Assembly: GCA_009784615.1 (NCBI GenBank)
Contig: WRBJ01000006.1
Coordinates: forward strand, 1-64,000
Direction: 5' to 3'
From: Defluviitaleaceae bacterium
GTDB lineage: Bacteria; Bacillota; Clostridia; Lachnospirales; WRAX01
Length of the DNA: 64,000 nucleotides
Below are positions 8,060 to 16,640 of this stretch, one piece after another. Made by a program: the position numbers and the translations under genes. Under the pieces are notes generated by a model. The model did not search any database. It had not been told where the DNA came from and saw only the letters and a list, made by a program, of their open reading frames with translations. Within the stretch, counting starts at the first letter, position 1. Every line of letters begins with the position of its first letter.

Positions 8060-9451
8060 TTGGATGAAGAAAATAACAATAAACGCGAGTATTTAACGCC
8101 ACGTGAACAGCAAATGGCGGGTGCTAATCTGCGGAAGCTGGTTTTGACATATTCCATACCAACCGTAATTGGTATGTTGGTTTCTGCACTATATGTGGTG
8201 GTTGACCGCTTTTTTGTAGCACAAATACCCGGTATTGGCGACGACGCTTTGGCAGGCATAACACTTGCCTCGCCTGTTGTGCTTATTCTTGGCTCGGTTT
8301 CGCTGCTTATCGGCGTTGGCTCTGCCGCAAAAATTTCTATACGGCTTGGTGAAGGCGACCGTGCAGGTGCCGAACGTATTTTGGGCAATTGCTTCACGCT
8401 AAACCTAATTTGCTCCATAACGCTGGGTATCATTGCCCTAATCTTTCTTGAGCCTATTTTGCGTGCTTTCGGTGCGTCTGACGCTACCCTACCTCACGCT
8501 TACACATACACTAGCATAAAACTATACGGTGCATTATTTATGTATCTTTCGTGGTCGATGAACCACCCAATACGTGCCACGGGCAATGCAAAACGCTTTG
8601 CGTCTGCCCAGCTCATCGGCGCAATATCCAATATATTCCTTAACCCACTATTTATTTTTACTTTTGATATGGGCATAGCTGGTGCAGGTTGGTCAACTGT
8701 GCTTGCACAAAGCCTTTCTGCTATTTGGGTTATGCTTTACTATTTCCGTGGCGACCCAGCAATACGCATACGCTTAAAAAATATGGTGCCGCATTTAAAA
8801 ACCATATTAACCATTTTTTCGGTAGGCGTTGCGCCTTTCTTTATGCAAATCCTCGGCTCTGCCGTTGCTATAATTGCAAATCGTTTTTTAATGCAGCACG
8901 GCGGCGATTCTGCCGTGGCGGCTTTTGGCGCAATAGCAGGCGTTACTGCATTATTTGTTATGCCTGTTTTTGGTATTGCACAGGGTAGCCAGCCAATTAT
9001 AGGCTTTAACTACGGCGCAGGCGACTTAGGTCGTGTAAAAACAGGTTATTTTTGGGCGGCAATTTATGCTGTAAGCATTTGCGTAATTGGGGCAATACTA
9101 TTAATGACATTTCCACGGCAAATAATGGGGATGTTTGTAGAAGACCCGCAGGCGTTGGAGATAGGCGCAACAGGTATGCGCATAATGGCGTGGACATTGC
9201 CCGTGGCGGCTTTTCAAATGAACGCATCAACCTTCTTTATGTCCATAGGCAAGGCAAAATGGTCGGTTCTATTATCTGTAATGCGTCAAGGCGTTTTCCT
9301 TATACCGCTATATTTTATTTTGCCGCAATTTATGGGTGTTATGGGCATATGGTGGTCAACACCAATAGCAGATATTACCGCATTTTCCGTTGCATTATTG
9401 TTAATTTTACGACAAATGAAACAATTGGGCAAAACAATAAAAAATGCTTGA
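8060..9451 (+). CDS. MATE family multidrug/Na+ exporter
   Basis: A 463-residue, 12-helix MATE (MatE, MepA-like) transporter that would expel organic cations or drugs using a Na+ or H+ gradient. The two homologous halves are recognisable: LVLTYSIPTVIGMLVSALY near residue 28 and TIFSVGVAPFFMQILGSAVA near residue 252. The start is TTG behind AAGGGGG; an ATG three bases later is out of frame. Substrate specificity cannot be read from sequence. Its last codons contain the -35 box of the iscR promoter. Confidence 0.9.
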   Translation: MDEENNNKREYLTPREQQMAGANLRKLVLTYSIPTVIGMLVSALYVVVDRFFVAQIPGIGDDALAGITLASPVVLILGSVSLLIGVGSAAKISIRLGEGDRAGAERILGNCFTLNLICSITLGIIALIFLEPILRAFGASDATLPHAYTYTSIKLYGALFMYLSWSMNHPIRATGNAKRFASAQLIGAISNIFLNPLFIFTFDMGIAGAGWSTVLAQSLSAIWVMLYYFRGDPAIRIRLKNMVPHLKTILTIFSVGVAPFFMQILGSAVAIIANRFLMQHGGDSAVAAFGAIAGVTALFVMPVFGIAQGSQPIIGFNYGAGDLGRVKTGYFWAAIYAVSICVIGAILLMTFPRQIMGMFVEDPQALEIGATGMRIMAWTLPVAAFQMNASTFFMSIGKAKWSVLLSVMRQGVFLIPLYFILPQFMGVMGIWWSTPIADITAFSVALLLILRQMKQLGKTIKNA

Positions 9452-9476
9452 CAGGATTGATAAAATTTGATAAACT
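9448..9476 (+). promoter_or_regulatory. iscR operon promoter
   Basis: TTGACA (9448-9453), a 17-bp spacer and TAAACT (9471-9476). The -35 box overlaps the stop codon of the upstream MATE gene. Confidence 0.75.
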
Positions 9477-9482
9477 ATAGAT

Positions 9483-9507
9483 AATTCCTAGTAAAGCGAG
9501 GGGAATT
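9483..9507. promoter_or_regulatory. Candidate IscR/Rrf2 operator at iscR
   Basis: A 25-bp imperfect dyad, AATTCCTAGTAAA...GGGGAATT, covers the start of the transcript and the ribosome site. Its reverse complement contains TTTACTAGGAATT, matching motifs at feoA (15823-15846) and at 55702-55713. This arrangement suits autorepression. Confidence 0.6.
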
Positions 9508-9511
9508 GTTG

Positions 9512-9967
9512 ATGAAAATTTCGACAAGAGGAAGATATGGGTTAAAAGTCGTTGTAGACATAGCCCAATATACTACGCCGCAGGCTCGTTGTGTTAGTTT
9601 AAAAAGTAGCTCCGAACGCCTTGGTATTTCAGAAAATTATTTAGAACAAATTGTTGCCCCACTTAAAAAAGCAGATATATTAAAATCTGTGCGTGGTGCT
9701 GGTGGCGGGTATTATTTGTCACGCCCAGCGGAAGAGCTTACCGTAGGCGAAATTTTGCGCATTTTGGAAGGAAGTCTTGCACCTACAGATTGCGCCGCAG
9801 GTGATTCTGATGGTTGCGGTGATTCTGATTGTGCAGGTTGCCCATCAAAAGCCGTTTGGACAAGTCTTTTTGAAAATATTAATAATGTCGTGGACAATAT
9901 AACAATTAACGATTTGTTGAAAAACTTTGGCGATGAAAGGAAAGATTTTACAAATGATATATCTTGA
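9512..9967 (+). CDS. iscR: Rrf2-family Fe-S regulator, IscR-like
   Basis: A 151-residue Rrf2 transcription factor. The winged-helix N-terminus (MKISTRGRYGLKVVVDIAQ) and the recognition region ERLGISENYLEQIV are clear. Residues about 94-112 are cysteine-rich (CAAGDSDGCGDSDCAGC), more cysteines than the three that ligate the [2Fe-2S] cluster in IscR, so the ligands cannot be assigned. I chose ATG 9512, 8 nt after GCGAGGGG, over TTG 9506. It overlaps nifS by 14 nt and is probably its own repressor through the dyad at 9483-9507. Confidence 0.88.
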   Translation: MKISTRGRYGLKVVVDIAQYTTPQARCVSLKSSSERLGISENYLEQIVAPLKKADILKSVRGAGGGYYLSRPAEELTVGEILRILEGSLAPTDCAAGDSDGCGDSDCAGCPSKAVWTSLFENINNVVDNITINDLLKNFGDERKDFTNDIS

Positions 9968-11150
9968 CAACGCCGCAACAACGCAGGTTCGGCAAGAAGT
10001 GCTTGACGCTATGATAGAATATATGCGTGAAAATTACGCAAACCCGTCCAGCATATATCAAAACGCAAGCTGTGTAAAGGTTGCAATGGATGTTGCGCGT
10101 GAAAAAATAGCACGTGCTATTAATGCCGACCATTCAAACGAGATATTTTTTACAGGCTCTGGCACAGAAGCTATCAACTGGGCGATAAAATCCATTGCAT
10201 ACGAGCTTTTTGAAAATCGTAAGCATATTATTACAACAGCAATAGAACATCACGCCGTACTACACACTTGCAAATACCTTGAAACCGTGGGCTATGATGT
10301 TACTTATTTACCTGTGGATGAATATGGAATGGTTACTGCCCAGCAAGTGGCAAATGCCATTCGCCCCGACACAATTATGGTTGCGGTTATGATGGCAAAT
10401 AACGAGGTTGGCACAATAATGCCTGTTGCCGAAATTGGGCAAGCCATCAAAAAAATCAACGAAACCCGCAACCGTGAGGATAGAATATATTTCTTCATAG
10501 ACGCAATACAAGCCGTGGGGCATATTCCTGTAGATGTCAACGAGCTAGGCGTAGATTTGCTTGCTATAAGCGGGCATAAAATTTATGCTGCAAAGGGTGT
10601 TGGTGCGCTATATGTGCGCCGTGGCGTTAAACTAATGCCATTTATACACGGTGGCGGTCAAGAGCGTGGCCGCCGTGGCGGTACAGAAAATGTGGCGGGC
10701 ATTGTAGGTATGGGTGTCGCAATAGAGCTTGCAATAAAAGAAATGCAAGCCGAAAACGAAAAACAAACAGCATTGCGTGATTATTTAATCACCCAAATAT
10801 TAGAAAAAATACCATACAGCAAACTCAACGGTCATCCTACAAAACGCCTTCCTAGCAATGTTAATATAATCTTTGACTATATAGAAGGCGAAGGTATACT
10901 GCTAATGCTTGATTTTAACGGCATTTGTGCTTCCAGCGGTTCGGCTTGTACTAGCGGTTCCCTGGACCCTTCTCACGTGCTGTTAGCAATGGGATTGCCT
11001 CACGAAAGAGCTCACGGCTCGTTACGCTTATCTATCGGCAAAGACACAACAAAAGAAGACCTCGATAAAGTAATAGATGTATTACCAAAAATAATAGAGC
11101 GTTTAAGGCAAATATCCCCATTGTGGGAAGAAAAAGAAGGGGCGATATAA
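9954..11150 (+). CDS. nifS: Cysteine desulfurase (NifS/IscS)
   Basis: A 398-residue PLP-dependent enzyme that takes sulfur from cysteine for Fe-S assembly. MIYLDNAATTQV opens the fold. The PLP lysine lies in SGHKIYAAKGVGALYVRRG near residue 205. The catalytic cysteine sits in SSGSACTSGSLDPSHVL near residue 327. The start is ATG 9954 with GAAAGGAAAG upstream, inside the end of iscR. Its stop overlaps the nifU start (TAATG). This gives a compact regulator-desulfurase-scaffold operon. Confidence 0.95.
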   Translation: MIYLDNAATTQVRQEVLDAMIEYMRENYANPSSIYQNASCVKVAMDVAREKIARAINADHSNEIFFTGSGTEAINWAIKSIAYELFENRKHIITTAIEHHAVLHTCKYLETVGYDVTYLPVDEYGMVTAQQVANAIRPDTIMVAVMMANNEVGTIMPVAEIGQAIKKINETRNREDRIYFFIDAIQAVGHIPVDVNELGVDLLAISGHKIYAAKGVGALYVRRGVKLMPFIHGGGQERGRRGGTENVAGIVGMGVAIELAIKEMQAENEKQTALRDYLITQILEKIPYSKLNGHPTKRLPSNVNIIFDYIEGEGILLMLDFNGICASSGSACTSGSLDPSHVLLAMGLPHERAHGSLRLSIGKDTTKEDLDKVIDVLPKIIERLRQISPLWEEKEGAI

Positions 11151-11581
11151 TGTACACCGAAAAAGTAATGGATTATTTTATGAATCCTCGCAATATGGGC
11201 GAAATTGAAGATGCTTCTGCCGTTGGTTTGGTAGGCAATGCCAAATGCGGCGATATTATGAAGATGTTTTTGGACATCGACGATGAAACAGGTATTATCC
11301 GTAATGCAAAATTTAAAACTTTCGGTTGTGGTGCGGCGGTTGCCACATCTTCTATCTCTACCGAAATGATAATTGGCAAAACCATCCACGAAGCTCTAGC
11401 TGTAACCAATGCTTCTGTAACAGAAGCCCTAGATGGCTTGCCGCCGCTAAAAGTCCACTGTTCTGTTTTAGCAGAAGAAGCAATCCGTTCTGCTTTGTGG
11501 GACTACGCACAAAAAAAGGGCATAACTATAGAAGGATTAGAAGAACCAAAAACCACCGACCATCACAATCACGATGTATAA
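11150..11581 (+). CDS. nifU: Fe-S cluster scaffold protein NifU/IscU
   Basis: A 143-residue IscU/NifU N-terminal-type scaffold on which [2Fe-2S] or [4Fe-4S] clusters form. The three ligand cysteines are visible: GNAKCGD near residue 34, TFGCGAA near 61 and KVHCSVLAEEAI near 105. The His-rich tail (TTDHHNHDV) is distinctive. Translation is coupled to nifS by TAATG. A strong terminator follows. Confidence 0.93.
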   Translation: MYTEKVMDYFMNPRNMGEIEDASAVGLVGNAKCGDIMKMFLDIDDETGIIRNAKFKTFGCGAAVATSSISTEMIIGKTIHEALAVTNASVTEALDGLPPLKVHCSVLAEEAIRSALWDYAQKKGITIEGLEEPKTTDHHNHDV

Positions 11582-11587
11582 TAAAGA

Positions 11588-11616
11588 AAACCCCGATTGA
11601 AAACCAATCGGGGTTT
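11588..11616. terminator. Terminator after iscR-nifS-nifU
   Basis: A perfect 12-bp stem, AAACCCCGATTG / CAATCGGGGTTT, with a 5-nt loop. The flanking A and T residues let it also serve the convergent yjfB-like gene. Confidence 0.85.
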
Positions 11617-11627
11617 ATTCACTATAA

Positions 11628-11834
11628 CTAAATCATTATATCAATATTAGCACCAAGCCCATCAAAGCCAACGGGCGGCACGGCGGCAGGTATAGCGGCT
11701 AAAAGCCCAGCGACCATCTCGCCCGTTTGCTCGGCGTGGTCCATAGCATTGCGCATTAACGCCACATTAACCTCTTGCAAAATATTGGATTGTGCCATAT
11801 TCATCGACAATGTTGCAATAGCCATTGTGTCCAT
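11628..11834 (-). CDS. YjfB-like putative motility protein
   Basis: A 68-residue protein matching the small YjfB (putative motility) family: MDTMAIATLSMNMAQSNIL, then a Val/Leu-Met-rich amphipathic helix ending in a poorly conserved Ala/Pro-rich tail. In Bacillus relatives the family is tied to the flagellar regulon, but its function is not established. I chose ATG 11834, 6 nt after GAGGTG, over GTG 11843. No clear sigma-D promoter was seen. Confidence 0.72.
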   Translation of the reverse strand: MDTMAIATLSMNMAQSNILQEVNVALMRNAMDHAEQTGEMVAGLLAAIPAAVPPVGFDGLGANIDIMI

Positions 11835-12019
11835 AATAATCACCTCTTATGTAAAGTATATCACACAGAACAACATAATGCAAGTCTTTTAGGGTAATAA
11901 TGTTAATGTAAAATGTTTGTAATGCAACCGTAACACAAAGTCGGGAACTTCTACGATACACTTGCGTTTATATAGTATAGCCAGTGATACAAGGCAAAAA
12001 TAAAAAAAGAGGTGTAAAT

Positions 12020-13681
12020 ATGATTAATTTAAGAAAAATTGGAGCAGCGGCGTTGGCAGGCGTTTTAGCAATATCAGCCGCACCCGTTATGGCAAATGAT
12101 TTTGTAAATGCGGAAATCGTATTTGGCAACGAAGAAGCGGCAGAAACACGCCCAAACTTCCTATCATTTAGTGGCGTTATCACAGAAATAAACCCAGCCG
12201 AATTTGGGCAAATACACGTACAAAATGCCGAAGGCAGTACGGTCGTCTTTAACTTAAACGTCAATACATTTGTGTTAAGCGAAACCGCCTTGGCTGTAGG
12301 TTCCGAAGTTACAGGCTTTTATAGTGCAAATGGCATTATGACGTTGCAATATCCGCCGCATCACCAAGCAACAGTAATTGCGGCAATACCGCATAATATC
12401 ATAGTAGACCGCTTTGAAGTGATGGAAAATGGCTCTTTTGTGTCAGCAGGTAACGAGCTTGTCCTTAATATAAGCGACAGTACGCCAATTATCTTCCAAG
12501 ATGGCTTGGATGTACGTGAAAATCTGTTCGACCGCACTTTAGAAGAGGTGCTTGACGGGCGCATTTTGGCAGTAACGTACGACATAGCAAACCGTATGAT
12601 GCCACCCGGCACAATACCCGCCGATCCAGCCCTTACCATTACCGTGCTTTTTGAAACAGCCGTACATCTGCCAGGATTTGGCTTTGATATTGAAAATGGC
12701 TTCGACATAGGTTTTGTAGATTTTGCGACACCTGATTATCACAACTTTAGCGGCGTGGTTACGGAAGTAACCGAAATGGAGCATATCACACGTGTTCGTT
12801 TAGAAAATGCCGAAGGCGGCATAACCGATTTTAACATAGACCATATGACACACATAATGGGCGAAACGCCCACAATTGGTGACAATGTGCAAGGCTTCTT
12901 TAATATTATGTTGCCTGCTATTATGATATATCCGCCGCAGTATACTGCACGTGTGTTAATTAATGGCGAACAAGAAGCTATGTTTACATTTGTGGGGCAG
13001 TTTGAAGTAGCGGAAAATGGCTCTTTTATCAGTGATAGCGATATGGGTCTTGTTCTTAATATAAATGACGAAACCCCTATTACATTGCCAAATGGTGAAA
13101 ATGTGCGTGAAATTTTGGGTGAACAGACCCTTGAGGAGTTTCTTAATGGACGTACGCTTGCCGTAAACTATACCCTATCTAACCGTGCAATGATACCTGG
13201 CACTATGCCTGCTGACCCTACGCTTTCTGTTGTGGTTTTATATGTACACGCTGTAACATTGCCAGGTCTTGTTGGTGATTTTGATTTAGGCTTTGATAAT
13301 GAAGATGGGAATATGTGGGCATATAATTATGGTATTTCTGTAAATGGGCGTATGCTTGATGCTTTATGGCATTACCAAGATGGCGGTTATTTTGTACCTT
13401 TCCGTGCTGTGGTTAATATGTTGGGCTTTGGTGCATCTGTTACTTGGGATGACGAAACCCGCCATATAGGCGTATCTAACGGCACGCACGAAATTCGTTT
13501 TGCCGTAGGCTCTGACAGCTTTATTGTTGGTGAAATGGATGTTGTTTTATCCCATCCTGCAATTTTAGTGGACGCTACGACCTATGTGCCGTTTAAGTTT
13601 TTTCAAGATGTGTTCGGAATGAATAATGCGTGGATGCACGCAGGGCAAATTTTTATTGATAATGAAGAAACAATGCAGTAG
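12020..13681 (+). CDS. Secreted stalk-domain protein with a duplicated module
   Basis: A 553-residue exported protein. A signal peptide covers residues 1-26 (LAGVLAISAAPVMANDF). Two homologous ~170-residue modules follow: FSGVITEINPAE... near residue 48 and FSGVVTEVTEME... near residue 240. Each contains an NAEG turn, a YPP(H/Q) motif and a (P)ADP(A/T)L motif. The C-terminal ~100 residues are a copper-amine-oxidase N-terminal-like stalk domain (PFRAVVNMLGFGASVTWDD). No metal site is apparent. It probably lies at the cell surface. The start is ATG 12020 behind AAGAGGTG. Confidence 0.8.
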   Translation: MINLRKIGAAALAGVLAISAAPVMANDFVNAEIVFGNEEAAETRPNFLSFSGVITEINPAEFGQIHVQNAEGSTVVFNLNVNTFVLSETALAVGSEVTGFYSANGIMTLQYPPHHQATVIAAIPHNIIVDRFEVMENGSFVSAGNELVLNISDSTPIIFQDGLDVRENLFDRTLEEVLDGRILAVTYDIANRMMPPGTIPADPALTITVLFETAVHLPGFGFDIENGFDIGFVDFATPDYHNFSGVVTEVTEMEHITRVRLENAEGGITDFNIDHMTHIMGETPTIGDNVQGFFNIMLPAIMIYPPQYTARVLINGEQEAMFTFVGQFEVAENGSFISDSDMGLVLNINDETPITLPNGENVREILGEQTLEEFLNGRTLAVNYTLSNRAMIPGTMPADPTLSVVVLYVHAVTLPGLVGDFDLGFDNEDGNMWAYNYGISVNGRMLDALWHYQDGGYFVPFRAVVNMLGFGASVTWDDETRHIGVSNGTHEIRFAVGSDSFIVGEMDVVLSHPAILVDATTYVPFKFFQDVFGMNNAWMHAGQIFIDNEETMQ

Positions 13682-13694
13682 AATGTATTAATTC

Positions 13695-13726
13695 AAAATG
13701 GCGGCAGGTTAACCTACCGCCATTTT
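13695..13726. terminator. Bidirectional terminator between the stalk gene and feoB
   Basis: AAAATGGCGG...CCGCCATTTT forms a long stem with one internal mismatch and a T-run. It is symmetric enough to serve the convergent stalk gene and feoB. Confidence 0.8.
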
Positions 13727-13787
13727 TGGGTTTTTAAATTACAGCGCTTCTTATATTGTTTCTCTACACTCTTCACATAGGTATATT

Positions 13788-15572
13788 TTAGACAAAAATC
13801 TGCCCGATTTGATTAATTAACCCGCCAATTACTATCGCAGTTACAACCGTCGAAAGCGTTATAAAAATTGCTATTTTGGCTTTAAATTCCTTTGCCAAAA
13901 CTGCAAATACGGATAGACAAGGAATGTACATCAACGCCACAGCACCGCCAACAAAGGCTTGTAAAGATGTAAGGTCTAATGCCAAAAGCGGCGCAACAGA
14001 CATTTCTCTGCGTACAATACCTAAAATTAAAGCGGTAACGGCTTCGGCGGGCAACCCCAACCAACCGCTGACTATAGGTTGTGCCGCATCTGCTATAATG
14101 CCCAAAATGCCGCTTTCTGCAAGCAATGCCGCAAATAATATTGCTATCATCATTGGTCCTTGCGCATCTTTCAAAAAATGCCGCATGCGGGATAGCAATT
14201 TTCTGCCATATGCCCTAGGGCTTGGGATAAGCACATTTGGAACTTCTATTAACAATGGGTCGACCTTGCCTTTTATAAACTTGCTGGCAATTATTGCTAC
14301 AACGACAAACAGAACAAAGGAAAACAGCAACATAGCGGGCAACATCCACCAAGCATAACCTGCCGTAAGGCTAACTAACGCACCCATTTGTGTTATGCAA
14401 GGTATGGCAAAACATATTGCTGTTGCTATAACAATACGTTCTTTGCGGGATGAAGCGGCACGACTGCCGATAATCGCCGGCACAGCGCAACCATAGCCCA
14501 TAAGTATATGTATTAAAGAACCGCCTTGCACGCCTAATTTACGCATTATATTATCAAACAAAACGCTAATGCGTGGCAAAAATCCTGTATCTTCTAAAAA
14601 AGTGAAGGCAACATAAAACATCAATACAAAAGGAAAGATTATAGCTAGTATCCATTCAAAAGTGATAACGAATATACCAAATTCGCCCACAAGTATGTTT
14701 AAAAACACGCCTTCTGGTATAAAGCTAGAAAACAAATTCTCAAAAAACGGCACAATGAGGTAGTCAACTAGCATAGTTAGCGGAATGTGCAACCCTTCGC
14801 CGCCAAAAAATATTACAGCAATTGTAGCGGCTATAACCAAAAGGGCTATAAAAATACCCGGAAAAGGCTTTACCATAGCATCGCCCAGCTTGTCCAAAAA
14901 GCTAGGTTTTTCGTTTATTTTAAGGCAGGTTTTGCGGCACACTGCTTTTGAAGCTGCCCAAGCATCGCCGTATTTGTCCATTTGATTTACGTGGCATTTA
15001 TAGCATTTATCACAATGGGTTTCGGGGCAGCCTTTTGGATTTTTTACAATATCTTCTAAATGTTGTCTAATGGTATCTATGCCTTGTTTTTTTGTAGCGA
15101 TTGCCTCTATAACAGGCGCACCAAGCTCGTCCGAAAGCAATTTTGAATTAACGGCGATGCCTTTGCGCTCTGCGACGTCCATCAAATTTAATACATAAAT
15201 AAGCGGCGTTTTATATTTGCGCAAATCTATAGCAAGACGTAAATTACGCTCTAAATTAGAAGCGTCAAGCACACAGATAATGGCAACCGCACCGCTGTTT
15301 GCAAACTGCAAAGCAACTGCTTCTGCTTCCGACGAGGCTTCTTTTAACGAATATGTACCTGGTACGTCTATTAGTGTGTACTCCTGACCGCCAAGGCTAA
15401 TATTGCCTTGGGTGAAGCTAACGGTAGAGCCTGCATAGTTTGACGATACAGCGTGTATGCCAGTAAGCTCTGTAAAAAATACGCTTTTACCTACATTGGG
15501 GTTGCCCATTAGCAATATTTTGTTTGGGTTATTAAGCGTCTTATCGTCTAGTTGGGCATTGTGGTGATTCAT
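13788..15572 (-). CDS. feoB: Ferrous iron transporter B with a cysteine-rich insert
   Basis: A 594-residue Fe2+ permease with an N-terminal GTPase: G1 GNPNVGKS, G3 DVPGT, G4 NLMD. Two Gate domains follow, each with its cysteine (GYGCAVPAIIGSR and YIPCLSVFAVL). Between the G domain and the membrane part, residues about 185-220 hold CPETHCDKCYKCH and AVCRKTC. These six cysteines are not part of classical FeoB and could bind metal or sense redox state. The start is ATG behind AAGGAGGT, inside the end of feoA. It is shorter than E. coli FeoB (~770). Confidence 0.93.
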   Translation of the reverse strand: MNHHNAQLDDKTLNNPNKILLMGNPNVGKSVFFTELTGIHAVSSNYAGSTVSFTQGNISLGGQEYTLIDVPGTYSLKEASSEAEAVALQFANSGAVAIICVLDASNLERNLRLAIDLRKYKTPLIYVLNLMDVAERKGIAVNSKLLSDELGAPVIEAIATKKQGIDTIRQHLEDIVKNPKGCPETHCDKCYKCHVNQMDKYGDAWAASKAVCRKTCLKINEKPSFLDKLGDAMVKPFPGIFIALLVIAATIAVIFFGGEGLHIPLTMLVDYLIVPFFENLFSSFIPEGVFLNILVGEFGIFVITFEWILAIIFPFVLMFYVAFTFLEDTGFLPRISVLFDNIMRKLGVQGGSLIHILMGYGCAVPAIIGSRAASSRKERIVIATAICFAIPCITQMGALVSLTAGYAWWMLPAMLLFSFVLFVVVAIIASKFIKGKVDPLLIEVPNVLIPSPRAYGRKLLSRMRHFLKDAQGPMMIAILFAALLAESGILGIIADAAQPIVSGWLGLPAEAVTALILGIVRREMSVAPLLALDLTSLQAFVGGAVALMYIPCLSVFAVLAKEFKAKIAIFITLSTVVTAIVIGGLINQIGQIFV

Positions 15573-15807
15573 AACAGGCTACCTCCTTAACTGCTATTTG
15601 CGTAGCGATGTCTTTGCCAATCGCCACTAAAAATGCATTTTCTACACGCAAAAGCACAGGACCGCCAAAGGCATAACGCCCTTTAACCGTTACCCTTGTG
15701 CCAACCCGCAAGCCTAAATTTTCTAATAAGCTAATGCCAGGCAACGACGCTACCTCAAAAACACCCTGTTTTTTGGCGGTATATAGGCTTTTAACCCCTG
15801 TTGTCAT
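15541..15807 (-). CDS. feoA: FeoA domain protein
   Basis: An 88-residue SH3-like FeoA protein, the cytoplasmic partner of FeoB (LPGISLLENLGLRVGTRVTVKGR). The start is ATG 15807 behind GAGGAGAG. A TTG at 15822 would extend it without support. It overlaps feoB by 32 nt, and the feoB ribosome site lies within it, which indicates coupled translation. The promoter and a candidate IscR-type operator lie directly upstream. Confidence 0.9.
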   Translation of the reverse strand: MTTGVKSLYTAKKQGVFEVASLPGISLLENLGLRVGTRVTVKGRYAFGGPVLLRVENAFLVAIGKDIATQIAVKEVACYESPQCPTRR

Positions 15808-15822
15808 AGTATCTCTCCTCAA

Positions 15823-15846
15823 ATATCCTAGTAATTTAGTCGGTAT
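15823..15846 (-). promoter_or_regulatory. Candidate IscR-type operator at feoA
   Basis: On the minus strand, ATACCGACTAAA then TTACTAGGATAT forms an imperfect 24-bp dyad. It closely resembles the E. coli IscR type-1 consensus (ATASYYGACTRWWWYAGTCRRSTAT is 25 bp; one base shorter here). It sits just downstream of the predicted +1, so binding should block transcription. Confidence 0.65.
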
Positions 15847-15855
15847 TACAATCTA

Positions 15856-15884
15856 ATATTAACATATGCAAATTTTGTTGTCAA
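15856..15884 (-). promoter_or_regulatory. feoAB promoter
   Basis: On the minus strand, TTGACA (15879-15884), a 17-bp spacer and TAATAT (15856-15861). Confidence 0.75.
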
Positions 15885-15983
15885 CAGTAAATTTTTACAT
15901 TGGTAAAATCTTTTGTTGAGGTATGTAAGACATCAAGCTCGAATAAAAAACACGGAAGGGATGATTACCTTCCGTGTTTTTGT

Positions 15984-16490
15984 TTAAACAAGTTTTGCTT
16001 TTCTGCCGAAGTTTGCGGCGGCGGATATAAAAATTATTTGCAACGGCAACATTATTACGGTACGCAATACCCGTATTGCCAAAAAGCCAATTGCGCCTTG
16101 CCCTGTTATTTGCGTAAGCCAAAATGTGTCTAGGAACATATTCCACGCAATTGTTACAATAAGCACAGCGAAGATAATGTTAAGGATGTTTTGGTGCCGC
16201 CCTTTATGCAACAATAGACCATATGTAACGCCCGTTAAAAATGCTGTGATTGTGAAGCCAGGGTGATATGTAAATGTGGAAAAGAGGAAAAACCCAATGA
16301 CATCAGCCATAGCGGCGGCAATGCCCGCTTGCAGTGGACCATACTTCATACCGATTACGGCGATTGGCAAAAACCCAAATCCTATACGGATAAGCGGCGT
16401 TTGTATTGACAAAAAGCGCGTTAGAACAATTTCTAACGCAATAAGCATTGCGACTGTCGCAAGCATTGTTACCGTGTAGTGTCTGTTCAA
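15984..16490 (-). CDS. folT: Folate ECF transporter S component
   Basis: A 168-residue, roughly six-helix substrate-binding (S) subunit of an energy-coupling-factor importer, folate type (LTRFLSIQTPLIRIGFGFLP and AGIAAAMADVIGFFLF). It would need the shared EcfA/A'/T module, which is not in this window. The start is TTG 16490, 8 nt after GGGAGG; that ribosome site is part of the THF riboswitch immediately upstream, which supports the folate assignment independently. Confidence 0.92.
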   Translation of the reverse strand: MNRHYTVTMLATVAMLIALEIVLTRFLSIQTPLIRIGFGFLPIAVIGMKYGPLQAGIAAAMADVIGFFLFSTFTYHPGFTITAFLTGVTYGLLLHKGRHQNILNIIFAVLIVTIAWNMFLDTFWLTQITGQGAIGFLAIRVLRTVIMLPLQIIFISAAANFGRKAKLV

Positions 16491-16498
16491 TTTAAAAA

Positions 16499-16598
16499 CC
16501 TCCCAGCGGATGCAAAGATATACCGCAAGCCTATCGACTTTTCGTCTGTTGGCGACTTCCCATCCAACAGCACTTAACGCATATCTTCTACTCTGAAT
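16499..16598 (-). promoter_or_regulatory. THF (tetrahydrofolate) riboswitch controlling folT
   Basis: Read on the minus strand, the leader carries the THF-I core in order: GAGTAGAAGATATGCG, GCGTTAAGTG, GGATGGGAAGTCG, ACGAAAAGTCG, then TTTGCATCCGCTGGGAGG. The paired AAGATAT and ATATCTT segments close P2. The P1 3' strand (CTGGGA) runs into the ribosome site GGGAGG of folT, so ligand binding should hide the ribosome site and lower translation. The region from 16599 to folC adds two small hairpins. Confidence 0.92.
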
Positions 16599-16624
16599 TG
16601 CCCGTTATGGGCTTGAATAAGAAC

Positions 16625-16640
16625 ACCGGTTAAAACCGGT
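16625..16640. terminator. Hairpin after folC
   Basis: ACCGGT-TTTA-ACCGGT (minus-strand reading) forms a 6-bp stem overlapping the folC stop. It has no poly-T tail, so it may be a weak terminator or a processing site separating folC from the folT riboswitch. Confidence 0.35.
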
